Shown piece after piece: positions 22,696 through 33,475 of a DNA stretch of 64,000 bases; positions within the stretch are counted from its first letter, which is position 1; each line of letters starts with the position of its first letter. The notes below the pieces were generated by a model. The model searched no databases. It had not been told where the DNA came from and saw only the letters and a list, made by a program, of their open reading frames with translations. Position numbers and translations under genes: made by a program. Source of the stretch: Leptidea sinapis (taxonomy: Eukaryota > Arthropoda > Insecta > Lepidoptera > Pieridae); NCBI RefSeq assembly GCF_905404315.1, contig NC_066280.1, positions 13,339,001 through 13,403,000 on the forward strand, written 5' to 3'.

Positions 22696-25600
22696 ATGTC
22701 TGATGGAATAGAAGCGGGAGCTGGTCTTGCGTGGAGACTCCTTGCCACCCTGGAAGGTGGATCACTTTTGCTGGCCACGTCAGCATTGGTAGCATACACT
22801 GCTCGCGCTAGAGTCAAGAAACACAAGCGAAGACGGCCAGTTCACAGTGTTCTTGTATGACTTTTAACTATTTTCTTTGAAAATATAAAAAAGAAACTGC
22901 CGTGCTTTATAATTTAAGCTAAAATTTAAATTCAAATAGCTTTTTCCAAATTTTTTATAATATACAGTGCACTAATTAGAGAACTTTTTTTTTGAACGAT
23001 TGTCTATCTAATATGTAATAAATTACCTTTTGGCAATGTATGTAATTAATTTTTTACTATGTAATTGCTGATAGGCATGACATGTAGGCAATAATTTAGG
23101 CCAATTTTAGTTTCACGCCTTCGATCAAGCAAATGAAGACCAATGAAATTGTAGACAATTTCTGAATCCATGCTCAGATTTACATATTTTACGTAGACAA
23201 ATTCAAATTAAAATATATTATATTCATACAATATAATATTCATACAATGTACTTCTAAGAACTAAATTCATCGATAGAATTTTTATGTTCTTGATTATCT
23301 TTTAAGACATTTATCTTATTTGTAAGTATTGAACCTGATTTATTTGAGCTGTAGGCAGTTATAATATCATCTAAGCTTTCAGATGTATATTTCTGGAAAA
23401 TTTTAGAAACATTAGTACACGGGCTGCCTCGAAAATATAGGTGAAATATATTGAAAAGAAGAATATAAACGTACTGGTCACCGGATGGTAAGTGATCACC
23501 GCTAGCCATACTTTCTTGCAGCACTAGGGGAATCGCAGGAGTCTTGCTGGCATTATTCAACGCGCTTTTTTAAAGGTACCCATGTCGTGTTATCCTGAAA
23601 ACACCGTGCGTGGAATTTCATTCCATACTTTGGTATAGCCTTTTAAGAATTTACCTTTTTTATGGAAAAGGAGGACAAAGAGCGTACGGGTCACCTGGTG
23701 TTAAGTGATCACCGCTGCCCACATTCTCTTGCAACACCAGAGGAATCACAGGAGAGTTGCCGGCCTTTAAGGAATGTGTTTTGAAGGTACCCATGTCAAT
23801 TCCTCCCGGAAACACCGCACAAGGAAGCTCGTTCCACAGCTTTGTAGTACGTGGAAGAAAGCTCCTTGAAAACCGCACTGTGAACTTCGAAGGACTTCCT
23901 GTGATAAATGCCACACAATAAGGCAAAATTTGAACACAACAATCAAGACATTCACAGAGTAGGTGCTCGGATACCCAAAAATTTAAAAAAAAAAAAAAAA
24001 ACGATCTTTGAAATTTTTGTCTTTGGGCTTAAACGGTCTTGATCAACTCTGGTGTGTTGTAAATAAATCTTCTTTTATCAAAGTTTACGGTATATAGTAA
24101 CGAGAAACAGACATTTTTGACAGGTTGCAGCCCAGTAGAAGGTTGAGCGTGTAAATACTTCCCTGGGGTTATGCAATATTGTTTATTTGAATATGTTTCG
24201 TTTTATCTGAGATAGATTGAAGTCTATGCTGATGAAGTAGTGTTACAGCTAGTTTTTATATAATTTTGCGTTTTTATAAATCTGTACGACAGTGTAGGTT
24301 AAATATGACTAGCTCTGTAACCGAGTTTGCAAAGATGATATCAGACGGTTCACTCGAGTGAATAATTCAATTTTTTTTCATGTGAACACGGCATTTATAG
24401 AATGATAGAGACAAGAAAATTCATTCGCTCTTACATTTCAATACCTATGTCATCGACTAAAGTCGTGTATCTTGGAATAAGTTTAATTTGTGGTGGGTCC
24501 TAATCGTCTTTATTTTCCCCCTTATTCATAATAGTCTGCTAACTTAAAGCATTGCTAATTCTCACTCTGTCTTCTTCTATTGACCTAAGTCAGAATGAGA
24601 AAAAATACTCCTTAGCGGCTGTTTAAAGTTAGCGGACCATTATGAATAAGAGGTTTTATGTTTAATATCTTCTTCAGTACCTTTTAGGTTCATATCACTA
24701 ATTAGAGAGTTAATAGCGTTTGCCCGTAATGTTCCAAGGGCATTGATAATTCTTAAAGTTCTCCAAAAACAGTTGCGTATTTTGATTGTTCCACTTGACC
24801 ACCATTTTGCCGCAATTAACGGCAATTGACATAACGCTGACGTTCGTTTTGTACAGGATTAGTAACAAAATGGCTGAATGCGAATGAAAGTGAATGATGC
24901 CGAATTCCTAAATCCGACAATGTTGGATCGGTTCAATAATGAATTCATTCGGCACTTTTAATTCATTTCATGTTTTCTTTGTTCAGACATTTAATTTTGA
25001 GTGAAAGATGCCGAATGAAAGGCAAAAATGAACTGTCTGTTATCACCTTTACAGACAAAACTAAACCTCTAAAACTCTATCAATACTTACTTAATTCCTA
25101 CAATAACGTTCGTTTATCCTCTTGTGTAGATGACTAATACGACGAACGCGCTTGGCCAGGAAGTGAAGCAAAGGCTCGAGGCGTGTGGGTGTGTGGTCTG
25201 TGTGCCAAGCGGAGCGACGAGCGTGTCGGATAAATACGACGCGCTTCTTGTGGTCGGCGCCGAGACTACAGCAGGGCTGAAAGGCATCGCATCCCTCGTC
25301 TCTGAAGATGTTTATGATAATTTAAAAGTAATTGAAATACCTTTGATCTTTTCAATATTGATACATTTTATTATCTTGAAGTGAAAACTCCTCTTAGCAC
25401 GCTGGGCAATATAATTATAGAAAAAAAGCACCGATCTCACGTCCGTCAGTCAGGTCTAAACCGCCACGACAAAGAGATAATAAATTAAAATAGTATTTTC
25501 TTTGATTAACGCGAGTGTTACACATTTAAATAAAACACTTTTAAAGGATTAAAGCGCGTGTAATTGTAACTGTTTTTACATTAGTTTTTTGCGCAATAGT

Positions 25601-28528
25601 TACATTTTTATTTTAGTTAACCCGACGTTTCACGTTATATACATTTGACAGGGACAAAGTTCAATTAAAATTATTCCTCAGCCCTACGGAACTCTCGAAG
25701 AAAAAAGCGATTCATTGAATTGTATGAAACGTGCAGTTGATAGATTGATAGATGACGGATCTAATCTTGTAAAAAAAGATGATAGCCGAAATCCACTACG
25801 TTTTAAGCAACTGTTTGCTTTCAAAGTTAGCCGGATTATACTTCGTCTATACTAAATATTGAATGTCAATTTTAAAAATCACAAATCCCCTTGTTTAATT
25901 CTGGTTAATGATCTTATCTTTATGACGATGACTGAGGAGTATGATCGAATATAAATTGCTCTGGTACAGCACAGTTGTCCAGTTGACTCGACATAGGGCC
26001 CGACAGCTCATTCCATACCTACGAAATTATAGTCCGTTAACGAAGTTTTCTCATGAAAAAGTAAATAACAGTTTAAAAAAAAACTTGAACCTATAAACAA
26101 TTTGTCATTTTTAAAGTAAATTAAAAATAACAAATTGCTTAGGGTCGAAAGAGCGACATCTAAATTTCCTAATATGCAATTATTGGGGTTGAATAGTTTA
26201 TCAACTGTAAAGTATACCCTATAGATGGAGCCACAACCTGACAGTTGAACAAGACATATCAAAACTTAAGAACCATACATCACTCGAACGGTTGAGTCCC
26301 GCATCTTTCATAGATTTTGTTTATAAATTTTTATTGATCCTCTAAGATAAAATGTTTTGTTTCAGCTTTTAGAAACACTGTCGTTGTTAATACACCGAGG
26401 TGGATGCATCGCATGGGCCTCAGCGGGTGCAGTGAACGATACCTACAGTGATGCAACGCGCGCCTTCGATGCTGTGCTGAGAGCGAGCCTAAAACATGTC
26501 GCTAAAGTGTAAACATTCATCATATTTCCATGTTAAGGCGAGATGCCTTATATTGTTAATTTGACATCAATATTTAAAACGTTATCAGATCACCCTGACG
26601 GTCCATTTTTCAGCATAGCGTCGAATTATGAAGCCTGCACGCTCCATCCTCAGATTAATGAGACGAATGAATACAGAGTTCTTACTGAACTTTGAGTCTC
26701 AAGGCGGGGGCTTCGGTCTTTATTCGGGCTTTTTATTTTATTTTATAGGGGCTTATTAGATATTTGCAATAACCTGCATTAATAAAGCCCGCTTCTACTT
26801 TTTCTTGCAAAATCTCTCATTGTGGTTTTTATCTCGGAGATGTTCTGTCTCCAAGCTATTCGGGAAATTTACTCCTTGGTTGACTGTTCTAAATACATCC
26901 ATCCACATTGACTGTATAAGTATATCAATGCAATGTCATTTTTGTGTGTCCCATGATTCGCTTACAATGTTATCTTGAGAGGAATAAAAGGAACTTGTGA
27001 GGTGTAGATTTTTTTATGGTAGAAGAAGAAGAGATCGTACGATACAACCTGGTATGAAGACATCACCGCCTCCCATGCTCTTTTTTTATGGAAGAGTTAT
27101 CTGATGTTAAGTGATCAACGCCACCCACATTCTTTTGTGTGTCAGTAGTCCGGAGAAGAAATTTCCTTCAAAACCGAACTGTAGACGAAGGCGACACATC
27201 CAGATCGCGAGAGTGATATTTTAGGTTGTGTTGTTGTTGCCATATTGGAATTTGACAAAAAAGACGCCTTCCCTATAATAAAGCAATGTGTCTTCGGAAC
27301 AGCAAGGAATCAGGCTGGGCGCTGACAAAGTACTCGATTGTCTTATATATCGAGCAGGTCCTAGATGAAAGTGGTCAAATGGTTCGAACGGAGATTTTTA
27401 AAGCGAAATGTTACTTTGCTGATATATCATTTAGATAATCTGAATTATAACCATAATGTCTGAACAGTTTCATATCTTAAGATAATTTATTTATAATCAT
27501 AACAGGGCGCGATGTGAAGCCATTTGGATAGAACGAGGGGAAAGTGTGGGTTTGGTAGCGGATAGAGTGACCGCTGCGCTTGTGCCCTGTGACAACAGAA
27601 TAACCCGATCTACATTTTCGATTAGGTAAATATAGGTATGTAGGCACTTCCTAGGAAATTAAAACAAAAAGTCGTGTGTTAAAATATTAGAGTAATCTAA
27701 TATTTTATCAAATAGCGTATCTGGACAACGGATATTAAAGGTTACATAATTGTTGTATTGCGTTAATATTCATTATACATACATCATACTACATAATCAA
27801 GAAACTACTATCATAAATTAGTAGAAATAAATAAATCGATTAATTGATGTTGTTATATTGTACTCTTAGATAATTTATACATCTAGATCTCTATCTCTTC
27901 TAAGAGACTCTTCTCTTGCTGTTAGACAACCGATAAAAAAAACCAGGAATATTTTTTTAGCGTGCGTGACAAGCTATGTCTTACACACGCGATTTGTAAA
28001 AACTTTATGTTAGTGTGCGTAAATTGCTTAAAATAGAGATTAGTTCTAAAGTCTATTTTCTTGACGTTTTCACAGCTTTCATAGTCTATCTAGACGTATA
28101 AATGATCTAAAATTGTACTGTTTTTTTTGTAACAATCCTCTACATACGGCTGCAGTTATTTATAATTATATTAGGTTGGGGAAAATTATCTTCGGATTTT
28201 GTATGTCAAGACAAATTTTTAAAGTTTAATAATATTTTATAACATTTTGTTTCTGTAGAACTTCTGAATGAAAAAAGCGACAAGTAGTTTTAGTAGTCTT
28301 CTCTAGATATTAACCTGACACTGCCTAAATAATTTTGAAGAGATCGAAATAGGTGGAAATCCGAATAAACATTGTAGAAAATTACTGTTATTAATATTTT
28401 GCTGTAACATAAGCTCCACAAATTTCTCATAATAATTGTTTCATTACAACATTTATTAACTTTGTTACAGAAACGTTGCTCTTCAAGTCAAGGAATTCTT
28501 CGGACGATGGTTAAAAATAGTTACCTAA
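22696..28528 (+). CDS. Membrane-anchored, degenerate short-chain dehydrogenase-like protein, five exons
   Basis: Exons 22,696-22,854, 25,130-25,327, 26,366-26,508, 27,506-27,625 and 28,471-28,528 join with consistent phases (0, 0, 2, 2) and GT-AG ends to give 225 residues. Residues 14-35 form one hydrophobic segment followed by a basic stretch (KKHKRRR), as in a single-pass anchor with cytosolic C terminus. The rest resembles a Rossmann-type SDR: VLMTNTTNALGQEVKQRL stands where the TGxxxGxG loop would be, DALLVVGAET where the NAG strand would be, and then CIAWASAGAVNDTYSDATRA. Canonical glycines and the YxxxK pair are not conserved, so catalytic activity is doubtful. The length is short for an SDR. 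The start ATG has A at -3. An AATAAATAAA poly(A) signal lies near 28,695. Gene structure is well supported; the SDR assignment is an inference from pattern only. Confidence 0.75.
23455..23600 (-). mobile_element. LINE family 1 end fragment in intron 1
   Basis: Reversed words 'gtgatcacttaccatccggt', 'cgattcccctagtgctgcaa' and 'acatgggtacctttaaaaa' match the family 1 3' end, with decay. Confidence 0.7.
23655..23905 (-). mobile_element. LINE family 1 3' fragment in intron 1
   Basis: Minus reads [20 protein letters not shown], then NSPVIPLVLQENVGSGDH and LTPGDPYAL before the tail. It is open for 88 codons but 5'-truncated, and is a second independent insertion next to 23,455-23,600. Confidence 0.85.
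24521..24650. mobile_element. 130-bp palindromic MITE in intron 1
   Basis: The ends 'cttattcataatagtctgct' and, reversed, 'cttattcataatggtccgct' match at 18 of 20 positions, and the similarity continues into 'aactttaaa'. The interior is also partly inverted ('attctcactctg' against 'cagaatgagaa'). Non-coding, consistent with a short fold-back element. Confidence 0.6.
25655..25770 (+). repeat. Dispersed repeat ('gcgattcactcgattgta' family) in intron 2
   Basis: Reads 'aagcgattcattgaattgta', then 'tgaaacgtgcagttgataga'. Related to 22,010-22,120 (minus) and 55,440-55,600. Confidence 0.55.
26100..26250 (-). repeat. Tail part of the tRNA-SINE family in intron 2
   Basis: Contains 'gagcgacatctaaatttcct', 'caattattggggttgaatag' and 'ttatcaactgtaaagtatac', the reverse complement of the tail following the tRNA-like head at 53,780-53,930. 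The tRNA head itself is not present. Confidence 0.6.
27010..27290 (-). mobile_element. Two decayed LINE family 1 fragments in intron 3
   Basis: A tail fragment at 27,010-27,085 is followed at once by another starting 'tttttttatggaagagttat' and continuing to the 'cctgaaaa' and 'cacatccagat' blocks. Both are degraded. Confidence 0.6.
27890..28130 (+). repeat. Dispersed repeat R-x, copy 1 (intron 4)
   Basis: Shares with 35,740-35,990 the ordered words 'cttgctgttagacaacc', 'aacaagctatgtcttacac', 'cgatttgta', 'attagttc.aaa.tctattttt' and 'aatgatctaa'. No open frame, no terminal repeats seen. Confidence 0.6.
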
Positions 28529-28755
28529 ATCATATGAATATTGCTAGTTACTTATTACTTAAATATATACAATTTCAGTCGCTGTTGTAAGTAATAAAAA
28601 AATTAACTGAAAATGTCTTTAATTTAATTCCTGTTCTTGTTTTACATGAAGTATCTCAAACTTGTTTCAAATTGCTAAACTAATATAAATTGTAAATAAA
28701 TAAAGCCATCAAAAACATAACTTGTAAAACAAAAAAAAAAAAACAAAGTCTGGCA

Positions 28756-28875
28756 ACTTCGTTCTTCTACCGTAAAAAGTAGAAATCGTTCTACTTTTTA
28801 CGGTAGAAGAACGAAGTCCGACTTCAGATTACATGGATCGCCATGTAATCTGCGATCCATGTAATCTGAAGTCGG
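28756..28875. repeat. Two adjacent long hairpins (double palindrome)
   Basis: Hairpin 1: arms 28,756-28,784 and 28,789-28,817 are perfect reverse complements over 29 bases around the loop atcg. Hairpin 2 begins at the next base: arms 28,818-28,840 and 28,853-28,875 are perfect over 23 bases around a 12-base loop ccatgtaatctg, which itself repeats part of the arm. Both lie about 80 bases past the poly(A) signal of the SDR-like gene, just after an A-run at 28,730-28,744. Perfect arms imply recent origin. A replication template-switch event, a fold-back MITE core or an assembly artefact are possible explanations. Confidence 0.9.
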
Positions 28876-29394
28876 TGAATTTATTCAGTCCCTACAGTTC
28901 TTCTGTCCGTCTGTCTTAAGTTTTTTTCCTAATTTCCTAATTTGCTAACTAACAACATCTTTTAGTGACAATATCCATATTAAAAATCATTTGTGTTTAA
29001 AATAAATAGATTAACTTTGCAATCGAATATATACGCATTGCATCTTTTTTATTAAGAAGACAATGTGTCTCAAAAGTAATACATATTATAATTAGATTAG
29101 ATTAAACTGCTGAGTATGATTGCCATATCAATCTATTTATTTAAAAAATATTAAATACTTTTAACATTGACAGTACACACGACAGCATGGATGATCCCCC
29201 AGATAAGTAGGTACTTCCCAATTCTGGATTGTTTGTTGTTCTTTCCTAGTAACTACTACAATAATAATATCTATTGTATGGCAACATTGTGTTGTCATTG
29301 TTGTATGTTATCAGTGAACGTATATAAAACTTTGAAACAACTCTGATGCTTTAAAAATAGCGCAACTAAAACTATACCCTTTGTGGGCAGGGCT

Positions 29395-29583
29395 TATAAA
29401 CTGTCTAGGCACGCGAATTAGTTCAGTTTGGCGAGTGAGTACGATCGGATTCTGGTCATTCATTCGGTTCATTGTAAAAACAGATAAAATAAGGATTTAA
29501 AATACATTCTTGTGTTATAAAGTGGTGCAGAAATTATACGGACCGTTGTCCCAAGGGGAATTGAACACTTTTCATGTGTAAGT
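29395..29583 (+). promoter_or_regulatory. Candidate core promoter with leader exon (TATA, Inr, splice donor)
   Basis: TATAAA at 29,395-29,400 and the arthropod initiator TCAGTT at 29,423-29,428 put A+1 30 bases after the first T of the TATA box, the canonical spacing. A donor GTGTAAGT follows (GTAAGT at 29,578-29,583), so a leader exon of about 153 bases is possible. No downstream coding exon could be linked to it. Alternative reading: it is the U3-R of an old LTR element, because TGGTGCAGAAATTATACGG at 29,522 resembles a primer-binding site. Confidence 0.4.
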
Positions 29584-29631
29584 AGAACAATTATATAAAA
29601 ATACAATAAAATGATTTTTTAGGGATGGCAT

Positions 29632-30270
29632 TGTAGCTGTACCTACAACCAATAATATCAATTAATACAAATGTCTAATATCTAACTTGCAACGAAATAC
29701 CTTCTTACCATTATAGATCGTAGAAATATTAATCGTGCATAATAGCTGTAATAAGCGTATGCCGAAAGATTCGTTGTAAAAAGAACATTCTCATCGAAGT
29801 ACAAGCATCGTCACGTTTTCTGGACAACCGCAGATATACTCACGTGATCAGTCATATGCTCCGCGTTACACAACCGCACAGCAAGGCCGAGCGTACTCGA
29901 CTGAAGCGTCGGGGCGTCAAGCACTATTCATGCAATTTTAATTAATGAGCGACAGAGTAGGTGCTAAATGCTCATTGACATCGGATGATCGAGGTTCGAC
30001 GCGAGTTTACACAAGCGCGCGCTCGCTGGCCGGTTTACTGCGATAGCATAAGTTTTAGAGCGAGATAGAACACATAATATTATTCTCAATTCTTATTGAA
30101 TGAAACGTTTTACTATTGGTCAAAATGTAAGCTTTAGTATTGGTGTGTATTTTCTAAACTTGTAAATATTTTTTAAGTAACAATTGTAATTGATTAACTA
30201 GTTTTAAGGATTTTGTATATATATCATGTAACTGAAATAAATCATATTCATCTTCCACATATTCCTCACA
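29632..30270 (+). mobile_element. Solo-LTR-like repeat, plus copy
   Basis: Starts TGTAGCTGTACC and ends ATTCCTCACA (TG...CA), about 640 bases, with AATAAA at 30,236-30,241 near the end. An inverted copy lies at 54,206-54,908. No matching short target duplication was found on either copy, so the LTR reading rests on ends, size and poly(A) signal only. Confidence 0.5.
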
Positions 30271-30409
30271 GTCAAGCAGTTGTTTAATTTTATCTCCAAA
30301 CGCTCAGTCTCTAAAGCATACTGTAGTAGCACATTTTATTACAGAACTAAAATATTTATCTTGATACATAAATAAATATTTAAGATTCGTTTTCACGTAA
30401 AAGCGCTGG

Positions 30410-30625
30410 TTCTTGAGAATAGTCCATCATGAGGGACAGGATTATTGTCGCCTATATAAGCATGGTAATGGGGTGGTTAACCGATCACGACGCCAGGCTG
30501 TCCTAGTCGAAATCACTAACCCATATGAAGACCACCTCATGAAAGCTGAGAAGGACAAGTTGAGCAAGTACTTTGACTTGGCTAACGAGATGACCGACGA
30601 GACGTTAACTCGACCATCATAGGCC
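30410..30625 (+). mobile_element. Retroelement C-terminal coding fragment
   Basis: A 69-codon frame reads QDYCRLYKHGNGVVNRSRRQ, then EITNPYEDHLMKAEKDKLSK and a short remainder ending in TAA. From general knowledge this resembles the domain after RT in some insect LINE-type ORFs, where the lines with 'NPYEDHL' and 'KYFDLANE' recur. It is too short to place, and has no splice support as a host exon. Confidence 0.5.
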
Positions 30626-31200
30626 GGATGTACTTTTAAGCGGTCTTATAGCTAGGAGTCAGCACTCCAAGTTTATGATATTTTGATTTGTGTTTTATAC
30701 ATGTTTTAAAAACTTAGATTAATGAAAGAAAATAAATTCATGTTAATAGAAATAACAAATAACACAATATATTGCCAGATCATTATTAGAGTTCTGACTG
30801 TAGTATATTTTAATAGGCAATGATAAGTGATTTTATGAAATTATTTTTGGTATGTTGTGGTACTATAATATATAAATAATTAATTATCATTACATACTTT
30901 TCATTATTATGTTTAACTAATTTACATTTCCAATCGTCTGATGAGTATGTGACATTATTCTATTCTATTCTTCCTACTATGGCTCCTGTGGAAGGTATAC
31001 CACAAGTTTGCCAATGTCACATTAAGGTAGACCACCAAGCTTAGAGTATTCTTTTACTAATTTTAATGGTAGTGATCGGTGCTTAAGATTGAAACAAGTT
31101 TTATTTTCTTATACCTGAAACAAATATGCATGCTGTTAGGACTATAAGGGACAAACACAAATATAATTACTTAAATTATTTGATATAAGTCTTTGTGCTA
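30626..31200. other. Intergenic, no gene seen
   Basis: AT-rich sequence between two retroelement remains. It includes a short repeat-like word set near 30,940-31,040 ('cttcctactatggctcctgt'). Confidence 0.4.
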
Positions 31201-31201
31201 T

Positions 31202-33200
31202 TTACAACTTAATCTTATTTATTTTAATATATTTACACAAAATATATACAAAAGGAGTGAAAACTAGGGAGAGGAGACATTTAAAGGAAGTTGGGCGGGG
31301 AATTTCAGGAGGTATAAAATTGTATAAAGAAGGTTGCGTTAAAGGGCAATTGAAGAATAAATGATCCACGTTTCCCTCATCTAGACCACATTCACACAAG
31401 GAATTGTCCCTAATTCTTATTTTAGCCAAAAATACTGGGGTACAAGCATGATTAAAACGTAAACGACAAATAGTTGAAATCACTGACTTGTTGGGAATTT
31501 TAAATTTCGAGAACCAAGGTTTCTGAGGAATTACGTGTTGTAGATCTCCATAAAATTTGCCTTTAGAGTTTTTGGAAACTTGCCAAATGCTGGACCAACT
31601 CTCATGCAACTTGGGTTTCAGGATGGTGCGCAAGTCATGGGAGAAAATTTTTGAGTTTTGGAGGGAACCTCTTGCAATAGCTGTCTTTGCACAGGCATCT
31701 GCATTTTCGTTACCAAGAATGCCTGAATGACCTGGAATCCATGCTAAAACTATGTTAATATTGAGGTCATAGCATTCTTTCAAAGATTCCCTTATTTTAA
31801 ATATAGTTGGAAAATGACTTTTAGACCTAAATGGATTTGACAGTATTGATTGAAGGCAACTTCTGAAAGAATAATAGAATCGTTCATGCCATGAGCCTTA
31901 ACAAATAAAATTGCTTCATGAATGGCAATTGATTCCCCAGTGAAAACAGAAGTGATAGATGGGCAGCTGTAACTGAGTATAATTCTTGTTGAAGGAATCC
32001 ATGCTGCAGCACCAACAGGGCTCATGTCTGTTTTTAAAGCATCAGTGTAGATTTTATGCCAATTTTGAAAATCAGAGTACATTATCTGAGAAAAAGTTTT
32101 ATTGGCTTCTATGGAACATTATCTATACCTAAGTTTAAAATTACAGATGGTTGGAAAGTGAGTGCACTAAAAGGCATAGTAAATAGAGGCAATTTAGAAT
32201 ATTGGAAGAGGGGGTAAGAGAGATGAGAGAATAATAAGTAACTGTGGAGAATGCAGGGTCTTTTGTCTTCAGGAATATTATTATTATTGTATAAAGCAAA
32301 TAGTTGGTCTAATTTTGGAAGCAAGGGATGTCCACAACATTCAGCTAATTTGAGAAAAAATTTATTGGCAAGAAATTGACGGCGAAGTGAAAGGGGAGGT
32401 TCCACACACTCTACTTGCATGGCATTAATTGCACTAGATTTCATGGCTCCTAATATTATGCGTAAGCATTTAGCCTGAATTTTATCCAGTTTATTCAGAC
32501 CTGCTTTATTTCCTGGGATCAAGAACATAGTGCCGGAATCCATGTGGCTGCGAATGATTGCATTGTACAATAATTTTTGGGTGAAGGGGTGAGCTCCCCA
32601 CCAGACACCAGATACAGAGCGCAGGATATTAATGTTTTTCTCACATTTCTGTGAGACATAATCAAAATGGTTTATGCCTGATAATTTTTGATCTAACCAA
32701 ATCCCTAGAAATTTAACATTGGTAACAACAGGTAACTCAACATTATAAATTTTAATTTTAATATGAGGAAAAAGTCTTTTATTTGTAAATAAAACCACTT
32801 TGCTTTTAGCAGTTGATAGAGACAACCCATGTTGCATTAAATAATCAGCAAGATATTCAAGTGCACAATTTAACTGATTGGATGAATCCTGTATGGACTT
32901 GTTGGAAGTATACAGAACAATATCATCTGCATATTGCAGTATTTGGCAGAAGGGGGATACAGAGCTATTGAGGTCATATGTATACACACAGATTATACTC
33001 ACAGATTGTAGAGAAGGGGACTAAGGACTGAGCCTTGAGGTAAGCCTTTCCAAACTGACTTAGGAGGGAGGTAAGAGGATGGACCTTTGATAGTGACATT
33101 ATGTCATACGATTTAATTCCGTGAAGGGTAATTTTAGACATAATAATAATATGACAACACCAAAGACTACTCCTGTCAAAACTATTGCTATCTAAAAGGG
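31202..33200 (-). mobile_element. LINE fragment with RT and RNase H domains
   Basis: Read on minus from about 33,170, a frame-broken start holds the RT box KGLPQGSVLSPLLYN. RT continues at 33,002-32,109 with YADDIVLYTSNKS, then the thumb and connection regions (QAKCLRIILGAMKSSA, EPPLSLRRQFLANKF). RNase H follows: IYTDALKTDMSPVGAAAWI (32,082-31,792), then AWIPGHSGILGNENADACAK (31,783-31,202), and a C-terminal zinc-like stretch with LCECGLDEGNVDHLFFNCP. An RNase H domain separates this element from family 1 and points to an I- or Loa-like clade. It has at least three frame breaks and a missing 5' half. It ends some 275 bases upstream of the ZCCHC7-like start codon. Confidence 0.85.
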
Positions 33201-33204
33201 GCAC

Positions 33205-33475
33205 GCGGGGACTTCTGTCAATATTCTAAGCTGTGGCTACTGGCTTGACACTTGATAGTGGTGTGTAGGTGTTAGATATTCTCGTTCTGTCATCTGTGGC
33301 CTAGTGACAATTGGAAATGGAGTGTCAGACGTGTCCATAACAAATACATGCAAAATTTAGATTTTTATTTTCCGTAATTCCTGTTATGCTATCTGCTGCA
33401 CGATAGTTCTTTATTAGTTTTCGATTATGTTGGCTTTTCAAAATCACCCATTGCCACAATATACAAGTCTTAATT
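33205..33475 (+). promoter_or_regulatory. Upstream region / 5' UTR of the ZCCHC7-like gene
   Basis: This is the only stretch between the LINE at 31,202-33,200 and the start codon at 33,476, so it should contain the promoter. No TATA box at proper distance is obvious, which fits a housekeeping promoter. The exact start is unknown. Confidence 0.3.

Noticed and set aside
28756..28875. Bacterial-type terminator or CRISPR-like repeat
   Set aside because: The context is an insect genome. There are only two palindromes without spacers or cas genes.
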